From UBA12545 sp051024685 (GTDB taxonomy: Bacteria > Bacillota > DSM-521 > Neomoorellales > Neomoorellaceae): 64,000 nucleotides of DNA. A program made the position numbers and the translations under genes. The DNA lies in contig JAZHPA010000002.1 in the NCBI GenBank assembly GCA_051024685.1, positions 62,001 to 126,000 on the forward strand, in the 5' to 3' direction. The notes under the pieces were generated by a model. The model had not been told where the DNA came from, made no database searches, and worked only from the letters and a program-made list of their open reading frames with translations. This document shows positions 42,808-50,433 of this stretch, piece by piece (the stretch's first letter is position 1; every line of letters starts with the position of its first letter).

Positions 42808-43326
42808 ATGTCGTGTTTAAAGCACGAGATTCAGCAAATTATTCGGCACCACGAAGGACAAGTTTCCCACCTGATAGCCATTCTGCAGGAAGTTCAGCAG
42901 AAATACAGGTACCTGCCGGAGGAAGCCTTGGAGGTTATTGCCGGTGATTTGCACATTTCCCCGGCAGTGGTGTGGGGTGTAGCCACCTTTTACGCTCAGT
43001 TTTCGTTAAAACCTAAGGGCCAATACACCATCCGGATCTGTAACGGTACGGCCTGTCATGTGCGGGGAGCTACCCAGATTCATGAAGCTCTGTGCAAAGA
43101 GCTGCAACTTAAAGGAGGGGAAAACACCACCGGGGACCTGAAGTTTACGGTGGAGACAGTCTCCTGTTTGGGAGCCTGTGGCCTGGCACCTGTTATGACC
43201 ATTAATGACAATGAAGTTCACGGCCAATTAACTCCCGAAGGGGCCGTTTCCATCGTGCGAGGGTTGAAGGAGAGGGCCGCTAAAGAGGAGAACGGGAAGG
43301 CCCGGGGGAGGGACCATGTTGCTTAA
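42808..43326 (+). CDS. hydC: HydC/NuoE-like [2Fe-2S] subunit, hydrogenase operon 2
   Basis: The 172-aa subunit has cluster cysteines in CNGTACHVRGA and SCLGACGLAPVM and the same fold as the operon 1 HydC. ATG 42808 follows GAGGAGGG; an earlier in-frame ATG at 42757 lacks a ribosome site. The charged tail (LKERAAKEENGKARGRDH) extends beyond usual NuoE and overlaps the start of hydB by 11 bases. It probably forms the trimeric HydABC enzyme with the next two genes. Confidence 0.93.
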   Translation: MSCLKHEIQQIIRHHEGQVSHLIAILQEVQQKYRYLPEEALEVIAGDLHISPAVVWGVATFYAQFSLKPKGQYTIRICNGTACHVRGATQIHEALCKELQLKGGENTTGDLKFTVETVSCLGACGLAPVMTINDNEVHGQLTPEGAVSIVRGLKERAAKEENGKARGRDHVA

Positions 43327-45199
43327 GTCGAGGAAGGATCTACAGGCCATGGCGGAGCGGGCCGGGAAAATGCTGCGGCAGGAGAAGGCCCGCATTTTAA
43401 TATGTGCAGGTACAGGGTGTGTTGCTAACGGTTCCCTGGGCGTCTACGAGGCTTTCCACCGGGAACTGATGCGGCGGGGCCTGACCCATAAGGTTGAACT
43501 GCTTAGAGAAGTGGAGGGGGTCGGAATAGCTTTAAACATCAGCGGCTGCCACGGCTTTTGCCAGATGGGTCCCCTGGTGCGTTTGGAGCCGGAGGGAGTC
43601 CTCTACTGCAAAGTAAGCCAAGCAGACGTACCGGAAATAATCGAGGAACACCTTCTCCACAACCGGCCGGTGGAGCGCCTCCTTTACCACCACCCGGCTA
43701 CCGGTCAAGCCGTGCTCAGGGAGGACGATATCCCTTTTTACAAGAAACAACGACGGATGGTTTTGGAGCACTGCGGCCGCATTAACCCGGAGGACCCCTA
43801 TGACTACCTGGCCCACGGCGGTTATCAAGCCCTGGCCAAAGCCCTGTTTGAAATGACCCCGCAGGAAGTCATTCAGGAGATTCAGGAGGCCGGCCTGCGC
43901 GGGCGGGGCGGCGGCGGCTTCCCCACGGGAAAGAAATGGGCCCTGGCCCGGTCGAAGGTGGGGGACCAAAAGTATATCATCTGCAACGGCGACGAAGGCG
44001 ACCCGGGCGCCTTTATGGACCGCAGCGTCATGGAAGGCGATCCCCACCGGGTGCTGGAAGGCATGCTGATCGCAGGTTACGCCATCGGGGCGCAGGAAGG
44101 CTATATTTACGTGCGGGCCGAATATCCCCTGGCGGTAAAGAGGTTGCGCAAAGCCGTTGCCGATGCCGAAGGCCTGGGGCTGTTAGGTGACCGCATTCTG
44201 GGGAGCCCTTTTTCCTTTAAGGTGCATATTAAGGAGGGAGCCGGCGCCTTTGTCTGCGGGGAAGAAACCGCCCTGATCGCTTCTATCGAGGGCCAGCGGG
44301 GCATGCCCCGCCCCCGCCCGCCTTATCCGGTCCAGAGGGGGCTGTGGGGTTGTCCTACGGTTATCAACAATGTGGAAACCCTGGCCAATGTGGCACCGAT
44401 CATCTTGCACGGAGCCGGCTGGTTCCGACAATGCGGAACTTCCACCAGTCCCGGTACCAAGACCTTTGCCCTGGCCGGACAGGTAGCCCATACCGGCCTG
44501 GTAGAGGTGCCCCTGGGCATTACTCTCCGGGAGGTGGTTTTTGATATAGGGGGAGGGCCGCGGGAAGGCCATGGTTTTAAGGCGGTGCAGATCGGGGGAC
44601 CTTCCGGGGGATGCCTTACCGCCGAGCACCTGGACTTGTCCCTGGACTTCGATTCCCTCCAGAAGGCGGGAGCCATGGTAGGGTCGGGTGGGCTGGTAGT
44701 CCTGGGGCAGGATAGCTGCATGGTAGAAGTGGCCAGATTCTTCATGGGTTTTGTCCAGAATGAATCCTGCGGCAAATGCGTCCCCTGCCGGGAAGGTACG
44801 AAGCGCATGCTCGAGCTGCTGGATAAGATCGTCGCCGGCGATGCCACAGAAGAGGATATGGCCCTGCTGGAAGAGCTGGCCCTGGTGGTAAAGGACGGCG
44901 CCCTGTGCGGGCTGGGCAAGACGGCGCCCAACCCCGTGCTCACCACTCTGCGCTATTTCCGGGAAGAATATGAAGCGCACATTAAAGATAAAAGGTGTCC
45001 CGCAGGGGTCTGCCGGGGACTGTTGCGCTACTTTATCAATGAGGGAAAATGCCGGGGGTGCGGCCTATGTGCCAGGAGCTGCCCGGTAAAGGCCATTACC
45101 GGGGAGAGAAACCATCCCCATACCCTGGACCAGGATAAATGTATCCGATGCGGAACTTGCCTGGAAGTATGCCGGTTCAATGCGGTGTATACCGTCTGA
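43316..45199 (+). CDS. hydB: HydB/NuoF-like diaphorase subunit, hydrogenase operon 2
   Basis: The 627-aa subunit is the canonical HydB: thioredoxin-like N-domain (ICAGTGC, CHGFC), FMN/NAD site GRGGGGFPTGKKW near residue 200, [4Fe-4S] motif SCGKCVPCREGTKRM near 485, and a C-terminal two-cluster ferredoxin (CRGCGLCARSCP, CIRCGTCLEVC). It is the site of NADH and ferredoxin coupling in electron-bifurcating HydABC. Unlike operon 1, it has no GltD module. Start ATG 43316 lies behind GGGGGAGG. The two sites resemble the trimeric enzyme described from Moorella and Thermotoga. Confidence 0.95.
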   Translation: MLLKSRKDLQAMAERAGKMLRQEKARILICAGTGCVANGSLGVYEAFHRELMRRGLTHKVELLREVEGVGIALNISGCHGFCQMGPLVRLEPEGVLYCKVSQADVPEIIEEHLLHNRPVERLLYHHPATGQAVLREDDIPFYKKQRRMVLEHCGRINPEDPYDYLAHGGYQALAKALFEMTPQEVIQEIQEAGLRGRGGGGFPTGKKWALARSKVGDQKYIICNGDEGDPGAFMDRSVMEGDPHRVLEGMLIAGYAIGAQEGYIYVRAEYPLAVKRLRKAVADAEGLGLLGDRILGSPFSFKVHIKEGAGAFVCGEETALIASIEGQRGMPRPRPPYPVQRGLWGCPTVINNVETLANVAPIILHGAGWFRQCGTSTSPGTKTFALAGQVAHTGLVEVPLGITLREVVFDIGGGPREGHGFKAVQIGGPSGGCLTAEHLDLSLDFDSLQKAGAMVGSGGLVVLGQDSCMVEVARFFMGFVQNESCGKCVPCREGTKRMLELLDKIVAGDATEEDMALLEELALVVKDGALCGLGKTAPNPVLTTLRYFREEYEAHIKDKRCPAGVCRGLLRYFINEGKCRGCGLCARSCPVKAITGERNHPHTLDQDKCIRCGTCLEVCRFNAVYTV

Positions 45200-45239
45200 A
45201 AAGCCGGGCTCAGGAAACTAGGAGAGAGGGAGCGGAGTT

Positions 45240-46979
45240 ATGGCTACAGGGAAAGTAACGGTAGACGGCGAAACGGTAGAGATCAACGGCGCCAAGAATC
45301 TCCTGGAGGTGGTGCGGAGGGCCGGGATTGAATTGCCCACCTTCTGCTACCACTCCGAATTAAGCGTTTACGGCGCCTGCCGCATGTGCATGGTGGAGGT
45401 GGAGGGCCGGGGGCTGGTTGCCGCCTGCTCTACGCCGCCGGCGGACGGCATGAAAATCCATACCAACACTCCCCGTACCCGGCGCCTGCGACGTATGGTG
45501 CTGGAACTGCTGCTGGCAAACCATGAGCGGGAATGCACCACTTGTGAGCGAAACGGAAGCTGCAAACTCCAACAGCTGGCGCGGCGGCTGGGCGTTACCC
45601 AGGTGCGCTTCGGGCGGCAGGACAAAAGAATGCCGGTCGATAACAGTTCACCGTCCCTGGTGAATAATCCTAATAAATGTATTCTGTGCGGCGACTGCGT
45701 CCGCATGTGCAAGGAAATCCAGGGAGTGGGAATCTGGGATTTTGCCTTTCGGGGCTCAAGGACCAGGGTGACTACTGCCTTCAACCGGCCCCTGGCGGAG
45801 GTGGGCTGCCTTAACTGCGGCCAGTGCGTAGCTGTTTGCCCTACCGGCGCCCTGGCCGTAAAATCGGAAATAAACCAGGTGTGGTCGGCCATACAAGACC
45901 TTGACCGCATGGTAGTAGTCCAGATGGCCCCGGCGGTACGGGTGGCCATCGGCGAAGAATTCGGCCTGAAGCCCGGCGAAGGAGCCACCGGACGACTGGT
46001 AGCTGCCTTAAAGAAGCTGGGCTTTGATCGGGTCTTCGATACCACCTTTACCGCAGACATGACCAGCATTGAAGAGGCCATGGAACTGCTTCAACGCCTG
46101 GAAACGGGCGAGAAGCTGCCCCTCTTCACTTCCTGCTGCCCGGCTTGGGTTAAGTACGCCGAGCAGTTCCACCCGGAGCTTTTGGATAATCTCTCCACTT
46201 GCCGTTCACCCCAGCAGATGTTTGGGTCCCTGGTTAAGAAACACTACTCCCGGGAAATAGGAAAGAGTCCCCAGGAGATGGTCTGCGTATCAATTATGCC
46301 CTGCACGGCCAAGAAATTCGAAGCCAGGCGCCCGGAGTTCACTACGGACGGCGTCCGGGATGTGGATTTCGTCCTTACCACGGTGGAACTGGCGCAGATG
46401 ATTAAGGAAGCCGGGATTGTTTTCGCCGACTTGGAACCTGAAGCATTTGACAATCCCTTAGGGGTAGGCTCTGGTGCCGGCATAATCTACGGCGCCTCGG
46501 GCGGGGTAATGGAATCGGTGGTACGTTTCCTTTACGGCTACCTTACGGAGGACGATGAAGTAGGCAGAGTGAACTTTTATCCCGCGAGGGGGATGCAGGG
46601 TATTAAGGAAGCCCAAGTGGATATTCAGGGGCAAAGGCTGAGGCTTGCCATTGTAAACGGGCTGGTCCGGGCCGAAGAACTGATCCAACGCCTCCAGAGG
46701 GGTGAAGTCTTTTATCATGCCGTAGAGGTCATGGCCTGCCCGGGAGGGTGCCTGGGAGGTGGCGGCCAGCCGGTGCCCAATGACACTGCCGCCCGGCTGG
46801 AACGCATGAAAGGCCTCTACCGGCTGGACAGGGGAGAACAGCTCCATAAGCCCCAGGACAATATTTTTGTGACCAGGGCCTTTGAACGTTGGTTTGGCGG
46901 CTGGGCCAATGCTCGCACCCATGCGGATTTGCATACCCGGTACCAACCACGCCGGGCACTGAGTTGTTCCATTTCTTGA
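45240..46979 (+). CDS. hydA: [FeFe]-hydrogenase catalytic subunit HydA, operon 2
   Basis: The 579-aa protein has the same modules as the first HydA: [2Fe-2S] (CYHSELSVYGACRMC), His-Cys3 site (HERECTTCERNGSC), two [4Fe-4S] motifs (CILCGDCVRMC, CLNCGQCVAVC), then the H-domain. Its L1 motif is the standard FTSCCPAW near 296, L2 is MPCTAKKFE near 352 and L3 is ACPGGCLGGGGQP near 498. ATG 45240 follows AGAGAGGGAG. With HydC and HydB upstream it should form a bifurcating hydrogenase that couples NADH and reduced ferredoxin to H2. Confidence 0.96.
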   Translation: MATGKVTVDGETVEINGAKNLLEVVRRAGIELPTFCYHSELSVYGACRMCMVEVEGRGLVAACSTPPADGMKIHTNTPRTRRLRRMVLELLLANHERECTTCERNGSCKLQQLARRLGVTQVRFGRQDKRMPVDNSSPSLVNNPNKCILCGDCVRMCKEIQGVGIWDFAFRGSRTRVTTAFNRPLAEVGCLNCGQCVAVCPTGALAVKSEINQVWSAIQDLDRMVVVQMAPAVRVAIGEEFGLKPGEGATGRLVAALKKLGFDRVFDTTFTADMTSIEEAMELLQRLETGEKLPLFTSCCPAWVKYAEQFHPELLDNLSTCRSPQQMFGSLVKKHYSREIGKSPQEMVCVSIMPCTAKKFEARRPEFTTDGVRDVDFVLTTVELAQMIKEAGIVFADLEPEAFDNPLGVGSGAGIIYGASGGVMESVVRFLYGYLTEDDEVGRVNFYPARGMQGIKEAQVDIQGQRLRLAIVNGLVRAEELIQRLQRGEVFYHAVEVMACPGGCLGGGGQPVPNDTAARLERMKGLYRLDRGEQLHKPQDNIFVTRAFERWFGGWANARTHADLHTRYQPRRALSCSIS

Positions 46980-46980
46980 T

Positions 46981-47190
46981 TTCTGGTCTGCCTGGCTTGG
47001 GTTCGCTCTCATAGTTTCTCTCGCCGGGGCCGGACTCTTGCTCGGCCTTAAAGCTTCAGGCGGGGCTCCCAAACCGGTGGACGTCCATGGCGACCAGGCC
47101 CGTCTCCGTCTCCGGTTCCCGACCCTCGACCCGCCTTCCCTTCGGGCAAAGCTCAGGGGGGTTGTCGCCATTTGCTCGCCTCTTTCCCAG
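46981..47190 (+). repeat. Dispersed element, diverged copy E
   Basis: Bases 46981-47190 align with the complement of copy A through blocks such as GCCTGGCTTGG, TTGCTCGGCCTTAAAGCTT, AGGCGGGGCTCCC, CCTCGACCCGCCTTC and TTTGCTCGCCTCTTTC. The terminal TATCCCC/GGGGATA boxes are lost and substitutions are many, so this is an old copy. It lies between hydA of operon 2 and the sensor-activator gene, just before that gene's promoter. Confidence 0.7.
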
Positions 47191-47324
47191 CCGAAGAAGG
47201 CGTTGTCGCAAGAAATTGACAAGGCAGCGGCGGTGTACCGAAGAGAATAATACAAAATTCTGTCTCGCCTTCCGGTTCTATGTATCGTATAATAGTGATG
47301 AAAGCAACAGAAGGGGGAGAAGGC

Positions 47325-49583
47325 GTGTCTGGTATTGTGAAAGTAATCACAGGTAAATGCCGCATGTGTTATGCTTGTATCCGCAACTGCCCGGTAAAGG
47401 CCATTAAAGTAGTGGACGGACAGGCCCAGGTGGTGCCTGAGCTCTGCATATCCTGTGGTCACTGTGTGCAGGTTTGTGCTCAAAAAGCTAAGTTGGTGGA
47501 AAGTGAAATAGAAAAAGTCAACACTTATTTGCAGAACGAAAGGGTGGCGGCCTGTCTGGCCCCTTCCTTTGTGGCCGAATTTCACCCGGCATGGCCTGGG
47601 CAGGTGATATCCGCCCTACGCCATATGGGTTTTGCCGAAGTCCACGAGGTCGCCTTCGGTGCTCACCTGGTTACGAGGGAGTATCTAAGGTATCTTCAGG
47701 AAATAGGGGACCGGCAGGGCCTCATTACCACTCCCTGCCCGGCGGTGGTGAATTTGGTCGAGAAGTTTTTCCCCCGGTTAATTTCCCAACTGGTCCCCAT
47801 AGTCTCCCCTGCCATCGCCCTGGGCCGGTATTTAAAAAAGAGCCGGGGGCCGGCCTTGAAAGTGGTGTTTATCGGGCCTTGCGTAGCCAAAAAAGCTGAG
47901 ATACGGGACGAGGAAGTAGCCGGGGCCGTAGACGCCGTCCTTACTTTTGCAGAATTCAGGGAGATGTTGCGGGAACGGGGAGTGGAAATATCGGCTATGG
48001 AGGATAGTCAATTTGACAGCCCGCCTCCCAATTTTGGCCGGCTATATCCAATAGGGGGCGGCCTGCTGCGCAGCGCCGGGATCCTGCCGGACATCCTGGA
48101 AAGCCGGGTACTGGTGGTGGAAGGACGGGAGGAATGTCTGGAATTCTTGCGGGCGGTTAACGAAGGGAAAATGGTGCCCCAGATAGCCGACATGCTCTTC
48201 TGTAAAGGCTGTATTAACGGGCCCATGGTAGAAAACGAGTATTCTTCTTTTCGCCGACGCCGCATCGTGGCGGAATTTGCCCGCAAGGGTTTAGAACAGG
48301 TGCCCGACGGCGCAGAGCCTCCTGCGGAAGATCTTGATCTGCGCAGGGAGTTCCGGGATCGGAGCGTGCACTTCCCGCAACCGAGCGAAGCGGACATTCG
48401 AGCCATCATGGCCGAACTGGGCAAGATGGGACCGGAGGACGAACTCAACTGTGGAGCCTGCGGTTACCCTTCTTGCCGGGACAAGGCCATTGCCGTATAT
48501 CAAGGTCTGGCGGAAAATCAAATGTGCCTTCCCTATCTTATTTTACAGTTGCAAAAGAGCAATTTGCGGCTGCGCCAGGAACTGAAGACGGTTCGCGGCC
48601 AGTTCGGCCAGCTGGTAGGCAAGAGTACGGCTATGCAGGAAGTTTACCGCCTTATTGAGAAGGTGGCTCCTACCGATGCTACAGTGCTCATCAGGGGAGA
48701 GAGCGGTACCGGCAAGGAGTTGGTGGCTCGGGCCATCCACTACCGCAGCCTGCGCAGCGAGGCTCCCTTTGTGAGTATTAATTGCGCCGCTCTGCCTGAA
48801 ACTCTGCTGGAAAGCGAGCTATTTGGCCATGCCCGGGGCGCCTTTACCGGCGCCGTAGCCGCCAAAAAGGGCCTGTTTGAAGAGGCCCACGAGGGGACAC
48901 TGTTTCTGGACGAGATCGGGGACATAAGCCTATCCCTGCAGGCCAAGCTGCTTCGTGTCCTCCAGGAGGGAGAGTTTATCCGCATAGGGGAAACGCGGCC
49001 GCGCCGGGTTGACGTACGGATTATTGCGGCCACCAATCGGGACCTTGAAGCGGCTATCAAAGAAGGGAGCTTTCGCCCTGAATTATTCTACCGGTTAAAC
49101 GTGATTACCCTTTGGCTACCTCCTTTGCGGGAGCGGCGAGATGATATTCCTTTATTAGCCCGCCATTTCTTGGAAATATCTTGCCGGCGCCTGGGTAAGG
49201 ATATCAAAGGTTTCACCGCGGAAGCCATGGATGCCCTGGTGCGGGCGGATTGGCCGGGCAACGTCCGGGAACTGGAGAACGTTATCGAGAGGGCCGTGAT
49301 CTTATGCGAGGGTAATCGCATAGAGCTGACAGATCTGCCGCGAGACCTGCGTAACAGGGCGGCCAAAGCTGCGGGTTGGGCCTATACCCAGGGAATGACT
49401 TTTAGAGAAGCGGTGGAGGCATACGAAGTGCAACTCCTCCTCAAGGCCCTGGAAGAAAGCAAATGGGTGCAGGCTCGGGCTGCCGAAATTTTAGGATTGA
49501 AGCGCAGCACCCTCAATGAGATGCTGAAGAGGTACCGCCTGTCCCCCAAAATGGCCAAAATTTATTCGGAAAACCGAATGTAG
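47325..49583 (+). CDS. HydS-type hydrogenase sensor fused to a sigma-54 activator
   Basis: The 752-aa protein starts with two [4Fe-4S] motifs (CRMCYACIRNCP, CISCGHCVQVC). A sensory [FeFe]-hydrogenase domain follows: L1 TTPCPAVV near 134, L2 GPCVAKKAE near 184, L3 FCKGCINGP near 291. Next come an Fe-S domain (NCGACGYPSC...C, near 376) and a coiled-coil linker. A complete AAA+ domain then shows Walker A GESGTGKE, the sigma-54-contacting GAFTGA near 504 and FLDEIGD. It ends in a Fis-type HTH (ARAAEILGLKRSTLNEML). All four H-cluster cysteines are kept. It should sense H2 or redox state and open sigma-54 promoters. GTG 47325 follows GGGGGAG; a TATAAT at 47288-47293 rules out the earlier ATG. Confidence 0.93.
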   Translation: MSGIVKVITGKCRMCYACIRNCPVKAIKVVDGQAQVVPELCISCGHCVQVCAQKAKLVESEIEKVNTYLQNERVAACLAPSFVAEFHPAWPGQVISALRHMGFAEVHEVAFGAHLVTREYLRYLQEIGDRQGLITTPCPAVVNLVEKFFPRLISQLVPIVSPAIALGRYLKKSRGPALKVVFIGPCVAKKAEIRDEEVAGAVDAVLTFAEFREMLRERGVEISAMEDSQFDSPPPNFGRLYPIGGGLLRSAGILPDILESRVLVVEGREECLEFLRAVNEGKMVPQIADMLFCKGCINGPMVENEYSSFRRRRIVAEFARKGLEQVPDGAEPPAEDLDLRREFRDRSVHFPQPSEADIRAIMAELGKMGPEDELNCGACGYPSCRDKAIAVYQGLAENQMCLPYLILQLQKSNLRLRQELKTVRGQFGQLVGKSTAMQEVYRLIEKVAPTDATVLIRGESGTGKELVARAIHYRSLRSEAPFVSINCAALPETLLESELFGHARGAFTGAVAAKKGLFEEAHEGTLFLDEIGDISLSLQAKLLRVLQEGEFIRIGETRPRRVDVRIIAATNRDLEAAIKEGSFRPELFYRLNVITLWLPPLRERRDDIPLLARHFLEISCRRLGKDIKGFTAEAMDALVRADWPGNVRELENVIERAVILCEGNRIELTDLPRDLRNRAAKAAGWAYTQGMTFREAVEAYEVQLLLKALEESKWVQARAAEILGLKRSTLNEMLKRYRLSPKMAKIYSENRM

Positions 49584-49600
49584 TTCAAAATCGTGAACAC

Positions 49601-49636
49601 AAGGCCCCTGTCGGTCAGGGGCCTTTATATTTTTTG
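49601..49636 (+). terminator. Terminator of the sensor-activator gene
   Basis: AAGGCCCCTG (49601-49610), loop TCGGT, CAGGGGCCTT (49616-49625), then TATATTTTTT. Confidence 0.9.
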
Positions 49637-49667
49637 GGGGAATCAAGCGCATATGGAGCCTTTTGGG

Positions 49668-49681
49668 TTCAATTGTTTGAA
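49668..49681. promoter_or_regulatory. Candidate activator-binding palindrome
   Basis: TTCAATTGTTTGAA has 5-bp arms (TTCAA/TTGAA) and lies about 86 bases upstream of the sigma-54 promoter, a typical distance for an enhancer site of a sigma-54 activator. It is proposed only from position and symmetry. Confidence 0.35.
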
Positions 49682-49766
49682 TAATCTCTAGTCGGGGAAC
49701 ACGGGGCCCGGACAGCAAGCCCTCGTTTGGCCGGGGAATAGAAAGCCTCAACCTGTGTACGGAGTC

Positions 49767-49782
49767 TGGCACAAAACTTGCT
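49767..49782 (+). promoter_or_regulatory. Sigma-54 (RpoN) promoter
   Basis: TGGCACAAAACTTGCT matches the -24/-12 consensus TGGCACrnnnnTTGCW at every key position with the required spacing between GG and GC. It points right toward the 67-aa gene at 49947 and lies 184 bases after the stop of the sigma-54 activator gene. Confidence 0.82.
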
Positions 49783-49946
49783 GTAAACGTTATACAAGGC
49801 GATCACAAACCGTTCGCTCTGCGTTACAGGCGGTTGGGGATTAAAAAACAACCAGATACCGAAAGAAATTCTAAATTAAATAAAAACAGTGTTAAAATAA
49901 TTCCACAGGGCGAACGGGTAAAATTTCAACGAGGAGGAAATTACCT

Positions 49947-50150
49947 ATGGCAAGGGTATTGAAGGTGTGGGAAGATGGAGAGCCGGGAGGGAGCCTACTT
50001 ACCCCCAGGGAATTAAGGGAATTAAATGAGGCTTACGCCAGGTTGGAAGAACGTTATAACGGGTTAAGGTCTAACTGGGAATGGTTTGTAAGGGAGGATT
50101 ACCGGCCGGACAAAAATACTTCCATTCTCAGAAGGGTGGAGCAAAACTAG
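49947..50150 (+). CDS. Small hypothetical protein behind a sigma-54 promoter
   Basis: The 67-aa protein starts MARVLKVWEDGEPGGSLLTP and contains an amphipathic helix (RELRELNEAYARLEERYNGL) followed by SNWEWFVREDYRPDKN. It has no cysteine, no signal peptide and no membrane helix, and I do not recognise a family. GAGGAGG precedes ATG 49947. It is a single-gene unit with a sigma-54 promoter and its own terminator, next to a hydrogenase-sigma-54 regulator that probably controls it. A small regulatory or partner protein for hydrogenase or redox metabolism is possible but unproven. Confidence 0.75.
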   Translation: MARVLKVWEDGEPGGSLLTPRELRELNEAYARLEERYNGLRSNWEWFVREDYRPDKNTSILRRVEQN

Positions 50151-50151
50151 G

Positions 50152-50176
50152 GCGCGAGCAATCGCGCTTTTATTTT
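50152..50176 (+). terminator. Terminator after the 67-aa gene
   Basis: GCGCGA (50152-50157) pairs with TCGCGC (50162-50167) around GCAA, followed by TTTATTTTT. Confidence 0.8.
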
Positions 50177-50433
50177 TGGCAGTAAAAGGGATCGAACTGA
50201 GGGAAGCAGGGGGCCCGCAGGAAAACGATCCTTTTTTGTTTCGTATCACTCGTGCAGACTTGCCCTGGCGACGGGGAAGGCAGTCGACGAGGGAACCCCT
50301 CTTAGACCTGGAGGACGAAGAATAGTGGGACCGGCGACCGTTTCAGAAGCGAGGGCATCCGAGCACGCCTGAGAATAAAAGCGGGGACTCCGGACAAAGC
50401 ACATTTTGAAGAGGAAGAAAGGATTATGTTACA
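50177..50433. other. Intergenic stretch with a second hairpin
   Basis: The only feature I see is a terminator-like hairpin: GGATCG (50189-50194) and CGATCC (50226-50231), followed by six T residues. It might end a small RNA or back up the terminator at 50152. The rest shows no gene. An AT-rich TTACAAT just before 50434 may be a promoter element for the U32 gene. Confidence 0.4.

Noticed and set aside
46458..47585. A 375-codon minus-strand open frame across the end of hydA and the start of the sensor-activator gene
   Set aside because: Both plus-strand genes show full conserved motif sets; the minus frame is a by-product of GC-rich codon use.
49669..49851. A 60-codon minus-strand frame between the sensor-activator and the 67-aa gene
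   Set aside because: It overlaps the sigma-54 promoter region and has no ribosome site or recognisable domain.
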